DNA of 64,000 nt from Streptomyces sp. I6. Lineage in GTDB: Bacteria > Actinomycetota > Actinomycetes > Streptomycetales > Streptomycetaceae. Shown here in pieces: positions 56,943 through 64,000 of the stretch; the stretch's first letter is position 1, and each line of letters opens with the position of its first letter. The notes under the pieces were generated by a model, which saw nothing but the letters and a program-made list of their open reading frames with translations, was not told the DNA's origin and ran no database searches. A program made the position numbers and the translations under genes. The DNA is taken from the NCBI GenBank assembly GCA_003725745.1, contig RHDP01000001.1:1395501-1459500 (forward strand), in the 5' to 3' direction.

Positions 56943-58009
56943 TTGTCGGCCGCCCAGCCCGCGTAGAAGATGCCCAGTCCCACGATGACGCACATGCCCT
57001 GAATGATCCAGAAACGGACCACGACCAGGACCTCGGACCATCCCTTGAGTTCGAAGTGGTGCTGCAGCGGGGCCATCCGGAAGACGCGCTTCCCGGTGAG
57101 CCGGAACGAGCCGACCTGGATGATCACGGAGAGGGTGATCAGGACGAACAGGCCGCCGAGGAGCGCCAGGAGCAGCTCGGTACGGGAGCAGATCGCCAGG
57201 CCGGCGAGTGCGCCGCCGAGCGCCAGCGAGCCGGTGTCGCCCATGAAGATCTTCGCCGGCGAGGTGTTCCACCACAGGAAGCCGAAGCAGGCGCCCATCA
57301 GCGCGGAGGCCACGACCGCGAGGTCGAGGGGGTCGCGCACCTCGAAGCAGGCGGCGGGGTTGGTCAGGGTCATCGCGTTGGCGCAGGACTCCTGGAACTG
57401 CCACAGGCCGATGAAGGTGTACGCGCCGAAGACCATCACGGAGGCGCCGGTGGCCAGGCCGTCCAGGCCGTCGGTGAGGTTCACGCCGTTCGACATCGCG
57501 AGGATCATGAACAGCGCCCAGACCACGAACAGCACCGGCCCGATCGACCAGCCGAAGTCGGTGACGAACGACAGCTTGGTGGAGGCCGGCGTGTTGCCCC
57601 GGTTGTCCGGGAACTGCAGCGCCAGCACCGCGAAGGCGATGCCGACGATCAGCTGGCCGGCCATCTTCGCCTTGGCCCGCAGGCCCAGCGACCGCTGCTT
57701 GACGATCTTGATGTAGTCGTCGAGGAACCCGACCAGTCCCATGCCGGCCATCAGGAACAGCACCAGCAGCCCCGGGATGGTCGGGTCCTCGCCGGTGATC
57801 ACCTTGGTGAGGGCGTACGCGATCAGCGTGGCCAGGATGAAGGCGATGCCGCCCATCGTGGGCGTGCCCTTCTTGCTGCCGTGGCTGCGCGGGCCGTCGT
57901 CGCGGATGAACTGGCCGTAGCCCTTGCGGGCCAGCAGCTTGATCAGCAGCGGCGTACCGATGAGCGTCAGGAAGAGCCCGATGGCTCCCGCGAAGAGGAT
58001 CTGCCTCAT
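56939..58009 (-). CDS. mraY: Phospho-MurNAc-pentapeptide translocase MraY
   Basis: It forms lipid I from UDP-MurNAc-pentapeptide and undecaprenyl phosphate; 356 aa, about ten helices. Active-site blocks: [20 protein letters not shown] (DD pair), [16 protein letters not shown] (third Asp), [16 protein letters not shown] and [15 protein letters not shown] (HHH-type element). ATG 58009 overlaps the murF stop. The frame is intact. Confidence 0.98.
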   Translation of the reverse strand: MRQILFAGAIGLFLTLIGTPLLIKLLARKGYGQFIRDDGPRSHGSKKGTPTMGGIAFILATLIAYALTKVITGEDPTIPGLLVLFLMAGMGLVGFLDDYIKIVKQRSLGLRAKAKMAGQLIVGIAFAVLALQFPDNRGNTPASTKLSFVTDFGWSIGPVLFVVWALFMILAMSNGVNLTDGLDGLATGASVMVFGAYTFIGLWQFQESCANAMTLTNPAACFEVRDPLDLAVVASALMGACFGFLWWNTSPAKIFMGDTGSLALGGALAGLAICSRTELLLALLGGLFVLITLSVIIQVGSFRLTGKRVFRMAPLQHHFELKGWSEVLVVVRFWIIQGMCVIVGLGIFYAGWAADK

Positions 58010-59442
58010 CGGCCGGCGACCTGCCCCTCGGCCGGACCGGTGTCTGCGAGCAGCGCCTCGGCGATCCGCTCGAGCCCGGCCGACCTGGAAGCCTTCACCA
58101 GCACGACGTCTCCCGGGCGCAGCTCTCTGCGCAACAGGTCGACCGCCGCCTGCGCGTCGGACACGTGCACCGACTCCTCACCCCACGAACCCTCGTTATA
58201 TGCGCCCAGTTGCAGCCAGGACGCTTCCCTGCCCCCGACCGCGACGAGCTTGCTGACGTTGAGCCGGACGGCGAGCCGTCCGACCGCGTCGTGCTCGGCC
58301 AGCGCCTCGCCGCCGAGCTCGGCCATCGGACCGAGCACCGCCCACGTGCGCCCCCCGGCGGCCTCGGCGGCCGCGCCCATGGCGGCGAGCGCACGGAGTG
58401 CGGCGCGCATGGACTCGGGGTTCGCGTTGTAGGCGTCATTGACGATCGTGACGCCGTCCGGACGCTCGGTGACCTCCATACGCCAGCGGGAGAGGGTGCC
58501 GGCCTCCGAGAGCGCGGTGGCGATCTCGTCGACGGACATGCCCAGCTCATGGGCGACGGCGGCCGCGGCGAGCGCGTTCGACACGTGGTGCTCACCGTAC
58601 AGCCGCAAGGTCACGTCGCTGCACCCGGAGGGTGTGCGAAGCAGGAATGCGGGCCGTCCACCGGGCAGCAGGCGGACGTTCTCGGCGCGTACGTCCGCTT
58701 CGTCCGACTCCCCGAACAGCACGACCCGTGCCTTGGTGCGGGCCGACATGGCGCGGACGAGGGGGTCGTCGGCGTTGAGGACGGCCACCCCGCCCGCTTC
58801 GGCGGAGGGCAGCGTCTCCACGAGTTCGCCCTTGGCCTCGGCGATCTGCTCGCGGCCGCCGAACTCGCCGATGTGGGCGCTGCCGACGTTCAGCACCACA
58901 CCGACGCGGGGCGGGGTGAGCTGGGTGAGGTAGCGGATGTGGCCGATGCCGCGGGCGCCCATCTCCAGGACCAGGAACCGGGTCTCGCCGGTGGCGCTGA
59001 GCGCGGTCAGCGGCAGGCCGATCTCGTTGTTGAGCGAGCCGGGCGTCCAGACGGTCGGCGCCTTGCGGCACAGCACCTGCGCGATGAGGTCCTTGGTGCT
59101 GGTCTTCCCCGCGGAGCCGGTGAGGGCCACGAGGGTGGCGCCGAGCCGCTGCACCACGGCGCGGGCCAGCGCGCCGAGGGCCCGGGGGACGTCGTCCACG
59201 ACGACGGCGGGCACACCGACGGGCCGCGAGGCCAGGACGCCGGCCGCGCCCGCGGCGACCACGTCCGCGGCGTAGTCGTGGCCGTCGACGCGGGCGCCGG
59301 CGAAGGCGACGAACAGGCTGCCGGGCACGACCTCGCGCGAGTCGCGCACGACGGGCCCGGTGACGCGTACGGACGGATCCGGTATGTCGTGCGGCTGCCC
59401 GCCCACGATCTCGGCGATCTCGGCGAGGGAGAGACTGATCAC
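58006..59442 (-). CDS. murF: UDP-MurNAc-tripeptide:D-Ala-D-Ala ligase MurF
   Basis: Adds D-Ala-D-Ala to complete the pentapeptide precursor; 478 aa. ATP site: [20 protein letters not shown]. Other blocks: [39 protein letters not shown] and [23 protein letters not shown] 59442 ([15 protein letters not shown]) is chosen because homologues start so and GGGGGA lies 7 bases upstream. GTG 59457, five codons earlier, overlaps the end of murE and is the alternative. Confidence 0.96.
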   Translation of the reverse strand: MISLSLAEIAEIVGGQPHDIPDPSVRVTGPVVRDSREVVPGSLFVAFAGARVDGHDYAADVVAAGAAGVLASRPVGVPAVVVDDVPRALGALARAVVQRLGATLVALTGSAGKTSTKDLIAQVLCRKAPTVWTPGSLNNEIGLPLTALSATGETRFLVLEMGARGIGHIRYLTQLTPPRVGVVLNVGSAHIGEFGGREQIAEAKGELVETLPSAEAGGVAVLNADDPLVRAMSARTKARVVLFGESDEADVRAENVRLLPGGRPAFLLRTPSGCSDVTLRLYGEHHVSNALAAAAVAHELGMSVDEIATALSEAGTLSRWRMEVTERPDGVTIVNDAYNANPESMRAALRALAAMGAAAEAAGGRTWAVLGPMAELGGEALAEHDAVGRLAVRLNVSKLVAVGGREASWLQLGAYNEGSWGEESVHVSDAQAAVDLLRRELRPGDVVLVKASRSAGLERIAEALLADTGPAEGQVAGR

Positions 59443-59446
59443 GGAT

Positions 59447-61143
59447 TCATCCCCCACTGTTGTTCTTGCGGCTGTGCTCGATCGCCTCGCGGAGCACCCG
59501 GCGGTCGTCGAAGGGGCGGACCACCCCGGCGATGTCCTGCCCCTGCTCGTGCCCCTTGCCGGCGATCAGCACGGTGTCACCGGGCGCGGCGCGGGCGACG
59601 GCGGCCGCGATGGCGGCGGCCCGGTCCTCCTCCACGAGCACGTCGCCGCGCTTGTGCGCGGGTACCTCCGCCGCGCCCGCGAGCATCGCGGCGAGGATCG
59701 CGAGAGGGTCCTCGGAACGGGGGTTGTCCGAGGTGAGGACGGCGGTGTCGGCGTAGCGGGCGGCGGCCGCGCCCATCGGGCCGCGCTTGGTCCGGTCGCG
59801 GTCGCCGCCGCAGCCGAGCACGATGTGCAGTCTGCCCTCGGTGACCTTGCGCAGGGAGCGCAGGACCGATTCGACCGCGTCCGTCTTGTGCGCGTAGTCG
59901 ACCACCGCGAGATAGGGCTGGCCGGCGTCGACGCGCTCCAGCCGGCCGGGGACGCCCGGTACCGCGGCGACACCGTCGGCCGCGGTCTGCGGGTCGATGC
60001 CCGCGACGGCGAGGGCGACGATGGCGGCGAGGGTGTTGGCGACGTTGAAGGGGCCCGGCAGCGGGGCCTTGGCCCGCACCCGCTCGCCCTCGGGGCCGAC
60101 GGCGGTGAACGTGGAGCCGAGCGGGCCCACTTCGACGCCGTCGGCGCGCCAGTCGGCGTCGGGGTGGCCTTCGGCGGAGAACGTGACGACGGGGATCGAG
60201 GACTCCCCCACCAGCCGCTGCCCGTACTCGTCGTCGAGGTTGACGACACCCCGCCGGGCGCGCGCCGGGGTGAACAACTGGGCCTTCGCCTGGAAGTAGT
60301 CCTCCATGCCGGAGTGGAACTCCATGTGCTCCGGCGAGAGGTTGCTGAAGACGGCGACGTCGAACACGCAGCCGTCGACCCGGCCGAGCACCAGGGCGTG
60401 GCTCGACACCTCCATGGCCACCGACTCGACGCCGCGCTCGCGCATCACGGCGAACAGGGCCTGCAGATCGGTGGCTTCGGGGTGGTGCGCTCCGACTTGA
60501 TGCGCTCCTCGTCGATGCGCATCTCGACCGTGCCGATCAGGCCGGTGCGGCGGCCGGCGCCGCGCAGGCCGCCCTCGACGAGGTACGCCGTGGTGGTCTT
60601 GCCGGAGGTGCCGGTGATGCCGATCTGCAGCAGCGCCCGTCCGGGGCGCCCGTAGATCTCGGCCGCGAGTTCTCCCATGATGCCGCGCGGGTCCCCGGTG
60701 ACCAGGACGGGCAGCCCGGTCCCGGCGGCGCGCTCGGCACCCGCCGGGTCGGTGAGGATCGCAGCGGCGCCGAGATCCCTGGCCTGGGCGACGTAGTCGG
60801 CGCCGTGCAGCCGGGCGCCGGGCAGAGCGGCGTAGACGTCTCCGGGGCGCACCGCGCGGGAGTCGTGCGTGATGCCGGTGACCGCGCCGGAGCCCGGGGG
60901 CTCGACCCCCAGCCGGGCGGCCAGCTCTGCGAGGTCGGTCGGGCGGACCTCGGCCGGACGGGGAGGGGCGGTTCGGTACTGATCAGCTTGTGGCACGGCG
61001 GTGAGCGTACCGGCAGTACCGGGACCGGCGCTAAATGAGGGGCCTTCCCGGGGTCCGCGGTCGCCCGGGGAGGGGGTGCCGGCGGGCGGGGGCGGGGCGG
61101 ACCCCGGGGAGCGGTTCCCGGGGTCCGGCGTGATGGTTGTCAC
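59447..61143 (-). CDS. murE: UDP-MurNAc-Ala-Glu:diaminopimelate ligase MurE (one-base frame break)
   Basis: Adds diaminopimelate (LL form in streptomycetes) to the stem peptide; corrected 565 aa. There is an unusually long Pro/Gly-rich N-terminal stretch (about 70 residues) before the catalytic domains. ATP site: IGITGTSGKTTTAYLVEGGL. Substrate loop: TSDNPRSEDPLAIL. The frame breaks at GGGG 60479-60482 inside ERTTPEATDLQALFAVM; one base joins the halves and gives 1698 bases. GTG 61143 (VTTITPDPGNRSPG) lies 17 bases after the ftsI stop. Confidence 0.95.
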
Positions 61144-61160
61144 TGGCTGTTCCTCCCGGG

Positions 61161-63125
61161 TCACGCGCCGGGGTCGAAGCTGACCGGCAGCCGCGCGGGA
61201 GCCGCGCCGGTCGGTGCGACCTGCTGGGTCTTGAGCGCGAACTCCATGACCTTCTTGTAGACGGGTCCGCAGATCTGGCCGCCGAAGTAGCTGCCCCGCG
61301 TGGGGTTCTGGATCGCGCAGTAGACGGTGATCCGGGGCTTGTCGGCGGGCGCGAAGCCGGCGAACGAGGCGGTGTAGCCCCGGTAGCGGCCGAGTTCGGG
61401 ATCGACCCGGTTCGCTGTGCCGGTCTTCCCCGCGACCCGGTAGCCGGGGATCCGGGCCTTGGTTCCGGTGCCCTCCTCGTTCCCCACGACCGACTCCAGC
61501 ATGGTCGCGAGGGTCTTCGCGGTCTTCTCGCTCACCACGCGGGTCCGCTCCGGCGCCTGGGCCGGGACGAAGCGCCCGCCGGGGCCTCGGGTGCCGCGCA
61601 CCAGGGTGGGTTCGACGCGCACGCCGCCGTTGGCGATGGTCGAGTAGACGGAGGCGGCCTGCATGGCGTTGATCGACAGGCCCTGGCCGAAGGGGATCGT
61701 GTACTGCTGGGAGGTCGACCAGTCCTGCGGCTTGGCGAGGATGCCGGGGCTCTCGCCCGGGTAGCCGAGGCCGGTCGGGCTGCCGACGCCGAACTTCCTC
61801 AGGTAGGAGTACAGGACGCGGTTGGCCTCGGCCTGGGTCTTCCCCAGCTGTCCGGTCGCCAGGATCGTCCCGATGTTGCTGGACTTGGCGAGGACGCCGT
61901 TGAGGGTCAGGTACCAGGTGGGGTGGTCGATGTCGTCCTTGAAGAGCCGGTCGCCGCGGTGGAGCCGGTTGGGCACGGTGACATGGGTGGCCGGGGTGGC
62001 GGCCTGCTCCTCCAGCACCGCGGCGATGGACATGACCTTGCTGGTGGAGCCGGGCTCGTAGACGTCCTGGAGGGCCGCGTTGCCCAGGGCGTTGACGTCG
62101 GCCCGCGAGATGTCGTTGGGGTTGAAGCCCGGCGCGTTGGCCATCGCCAGGACCTCGCCGGTCCCGGTGTCCTGGACCAGCACATAGCCGCGGTCCGCCT
62201 TGGACTTCGCCACCTGCTCGCTGATCGCGCGCTGCGCGGCCCACTGGATGTCGCGGTCGATCGTCAGCTCGATGTCGGAGCCGGGGACGGCGGGCTTCTC
62301 CCGGGTCCCGGCGGTGGGCACCCGGCGCCCGCCCGACTGCGCGTAGGTGATGCTGCCGTCCTTGCCCGCGAGTTCCTTGTCGAACATGGACTCCAGGCCG
62401 CCGGCGCCGCGGCCCTCGGCGTTGACCCAGCCCAGTATCCCGGCCGCGAGATCGCCGTTGGGGTAGACCCGCTTGCTGCTGGTCTCCTGGAAGACCCCCG
62501 CGAGGACGTTGGCGCCGGGACCGCCCCTGGTCCTGTCGGCTGCGGCCCTCTCGGCGAAGACGCCCTTGAGGTCCTTGATCTGCTTCCAGACCTGCGGGGT
62601 CTGGCGGCGGGCGAGGACGGTGTACCGGGACTTCGGGGCCTTGAGCTTGTTCGCGAGTTCCGCCGGGTCGGCGCCCAGGATGGGCGCGAGCAGCGCGGCG
62701 GCCTGCTCCGGCGCGTCCGGTGCCTTGCTCTCCTCGGGTGTGAACATCTTCGGGTCGGCCGTGATGTCGTGCGCGTCGACGGTGGTGGCGAGCGCGATCC
62801 CGGCACGGTCCGTGATCCGGCCGCGCTCGGCCGCCAGCTTGTGGCTCGTGTAGCGGTTCTTCTCCGCCATCGCGGCGTACGTACCGGCGTCGACGGCCTG
62901 CACCTGCAGCAGCCGGACCACGAACGCGAGCATGACGAGGGTGAGGGCGAGGCTGACGAGCCTCAGCCGGGGGCGGGGGTTGCCGAGCCGGATCCGGTCG
63001 GGTGCATCGGGCCGCCGCGGCGGTGCGGTTCGGCGGGGCCGTGGAGCGGGCCGGCCCCTCCCGGCCGGTCCGCCGCGGCGCGCGGGGCCCGGCACACGGC
63101 GCCGCGGAGGTTCCTTGGGTGGCAC
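61161..63125 (-). CDS. ftsI: Septal transpeptidase FtsI (PBP3-type)
   Basis: Class B penicillin-binding protein, 654 aa, that crosslinks septal wall with FtsW. It has a basic, Pro/Arg-rich cytoplasmic tail from GTG 63125 (VPPKEPPRRRVPGPARR). One helix follows (LRLVSLALTLVMLAFVVRLL), then the pedestal domain and the transpeptidase domain: EPGSTSKVMSIA with the active Ser, AKSSNIGTILATG and YRVAGKTGTANRV. The open frame runs on upstream into ftsL only because of a missing base there; the true start lies 4 bases past the ftsL stop. Confidence 0.96.
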   Translation of the reverse strand: MPPKEPPRRRVPGPARRGGPAGRGRPAPRPRRTAPPRRPDAPDRIRLGNPRPRLRLVSLALTLVMLAFVVRLLQVQAVDAGTYAAMAEKNRYTSHKLAAERGRITDRAGIALATTVDAHDITADPKMFTPEESKAPDAPEQAAALLAPILGADPAELANKLKAPKSRYTVLARRQTPQVWKQIKDLKGVFAERAAADRTRGGPGANVLAGVFQETSSKRVYPNGDLAAGILGWVNAEGRGAGGLESMFDKELAGKDGSITYAQSGGRRVPTAGTREKPAVPGSDIELTIDRDIQWAAQRAISEQVAKSKADRGYVLVQDTGTGEVLAMANAPGFNPNDISRADVNALGNAALQDVYEPGSTSKVMSIAAVLEEQAATPATHVTVPNRLHRGDRLFKDDIDHPTWYLTLNGVLAKSSNIGTILATGQLGKTQAEANRVLYSYLRKFGVGSPTGLGYPGESPGILAKPQDWSTSQQYTIPFGQGLSINAMQAASVYSTIANGGVRVEPTLVRGTRGPGGRFVPAQAPERTRVVSEKTAKTLATMLESVVGNEEGTGTKARIPGYRVAGKTGTANRVDPELGRYRGYTASFAGFAPADKPRITVYCAIQNPTRGSYFGGQICGPVYKKVMEFALKTQQVAPTGAAPARLPVSFDPGA

Positions 63126-63129
63126 TGCG

Positions 63130-63740
63130 TCACCTGCCGGGGGTCGTGGGAGACGGCTGCGGCGCGCCGGACGCGGGGGCTGCGGCGCGGAGGGTGCCGC
63201 GGGCGCCGCGGGTGCGCCGGCGGCCGACGGCTCCGGTGGGGCGGGAGCCGGCGGGGGCGCGCCGGACGGCTGCACGGGTGCGGACGGCTCGGCGGTTGCG
63301 GACGGCTGCACGGGCAGGGGCGGGCCGACCGGGCGGGGCGGCGGCTCCGAGTGCCGGACGGCCGACGGGTCGGCCTTCGCCCGCTTCGGGATCCCGCGGA
63401 CCGTGCCGTCGGGGCCGAGGAAGGCGGGGTTGCCGCCCGGCACCATGCCGAGTTCGCGCGCCCGCCGCTCCAGTGCGTCCGGGGCGGAGCGCTCGTCCAC
63501 GTCCCGCTGCAGCGCCTGCTCCTGGTCGGTGAGTTCGGTGGTCTTCTTCCTGAGTTCGCTCAGTCTGAACGAGCCCTCGTTGAGGGAGGTGTTGAGCAGC
63601 AGCAGGGTGATCAGCCCGCCGCCGAGCAGCACGACGACCAGCAGGACGAAGGGGGTGCGGGCCGCGGTGCTCGGCCCGGACGGCATGAGCCGGGCGAGCC
63701 GGGCGGCACGCCCCTTCAGCTGTCCGGCGGGCGTCCTCAC
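63130..63740 (-). CDS. ftsL: Cell division protein FtsL-like (one-base frame break fuses it to ftsI)
   Basis: Bitopic divisome scaffold, corrected 203 aa. Basic N-terminus (VRTPAGQLKGRAARLARLMP), one helix (FVLLVVVLLGGGLITLLLLN), then a coiled-coil/leucine zipper (SLNEGSFRLSELRKKTTELT, QEQALQRDVDERSAPDALER) and GMVPGGNPAFL. A Pro/Ala tail follows. One base is missing in GGGGG 63175-63179. With it the tail ends SPTTPGR and a TGA at 63130-63132 (612 bases), just ahead of ftsI. GTG 63740. FtsL forms a complex with FtsQ and FtsB. Confidence 0.9.
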
Positions 63741-63800
63741 CCCTCGCCCTCCTTCACCGCGGTCGTCGTCACCGGACCCGCTCCCTCGGCGCGGCCGCCG

Positions 63801-64000
63801 TCACCGCACGTCCTCGCGGATGCGCTCGGCGCCGCGCAGCCGCGCGGGCGCCGCCCGGCGGTTCCGGGCGACCTCTTCCTCGGTAGGGAGTTCGGCGCCG
63901 CGGGTGAGGAGCTTGAGCCGCGGCTGGTACCGATCGGGGACGACGGGCAGTCCGGGCGGTGCCGTGGTCGCCGCCCCCTCCGCGAGGACCTGCTTGACCA
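63801..64000 (-). CDS. rsmH: 16S rRNA (cytosine1402-N4)-methyltransferase, C-terminal part
   Basis: The last 65 codons read [16 protein letters not shown], then [40 protein letters not shown] and IREDVR before a TGA at 63801-63803. The E-x-x-x-N-x-R-A/S-R-like tail matches the conserved C-terminus of RsmH (MraW), which N4-methylates C1402 of 16S rRNA. It lies immediately upstream of ftsL, as in nearly all bacteria. The 5' part is outside the window. A 60-base gap separates it from ftsL. Confidence 0.9.
   Translation of the reverse strand, partial: VKQVLAEGAATTAPPGLPVVPDRYQPRLKLLTRGAELPTEEEVARNRRAAPARLRGAERIREDVR

Noticed and set aside
2997-63179. Programmed frameshifting or mass pseudogenisation
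   Set aside because: The breaks hit many unrelated essential genes, always by one missing base in a G/C run, with no slippery-site plus structure pattern; sequencing error is simpler.
1-64000. tRNA, rRNA, insertion sequence, prophage or secondary-metabolite cluster
   Set aside because: No acceptor/T-arm signatures, transposases, integrases, phage genes or assembly-line enzymes were seen; the content is conserved core chromosome.

Overview
This window is chromosomal core DNA of a Streptomyces or very close relative. The evidence is very high G+C with strong third-position G/C bias, frequent GTG starts and 4-base GTGA/ATGA overlaps, and signature actinobacterial genes: trpM, a bifunctional priA, a small bL37-type ribosomal protein gene, an ileS T-box leader, and the ftsZ-pgeF-yggS-sepF-yggT-divIVA block. 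The gene order matches what I recall for this chromosomal arc in model streptomycetes. I see no tRNA, rRNA, insertion sequence, prophage, CRISPR array or biosynthetic cluster.

Layout. 1-5.4 kb, minus strand: a partial membrane-anchored DsbA-like protein, a perfect hairpin terminator, then trpC-trpM-trpB-trpA preceded by small membrane proteins. 5.6-15.4 kb, minus strand: the histidine genes hisD-hisC-hisB-(54-aa membrane protein)-hisH-priA-ridA-hisF, a 578-bp gap, then hisI-trpE and a Trp-associated membrane protein. No trpF or hisA is seen beside priA, so PriA probably serves both pathways. 15.6-25 kb: a beta-helix membrane protein, an unrecognised helical protein, a Lon-N-domain protein, a YbaK-type deacylase, the bL37 gene, a DUF2567 protein, an ABC-2 exporter, a NYN-domain protein and a small basic protein. 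25-38.6 kb: dnaE, a DUF2252 protein, a second DsbA-like protein, a PhoD-type Tat phosphatase, a dienelactone-hydrolase-like protein, an MscS channel, an SDR and a Na+/H+ antiporter. 38.9-46.3 kb: GNAT, rluD-like, lspA, a histone-tailed DksA/TraR protein, and T-box-regulated ileS. 46.7-64 kb: the polar-growth and division cluster on the minus strand: rsmH, ftsL, ftsI, murE, murF, mraY, murD, ftsW, murG, ftsQ, ftsZ, pgeF, yggS, sepF, yggT and divIVA.

Together the genes cover Trp and His synthesis, replication, lipoprotein maturation, Ile-tRNA charging, lipid II synthesis, septation and tip growth.

The strongest non-standard signal concerns sequence quality. At least 23 points in 19 genes, most of them essential or biosynthetic, lose the reading frame by exactly one missing base, always at a G or C run. 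Adding one base at each point restores the full family protein and makes every gene length divisible by three. One point lies in a tandem repeat whose other copies keep the base. I read these as homopolymer errors in the assembly and annotate the genes whole. The second theme is minisatellites of 9, 16, 27, 30, 51 and 60 bp, several of them coding. I found no convincing new multi-gene system. The best leads are the ileS T-box, the hidden small genes, the repeat-extended proteins and several long perfect palindromes.
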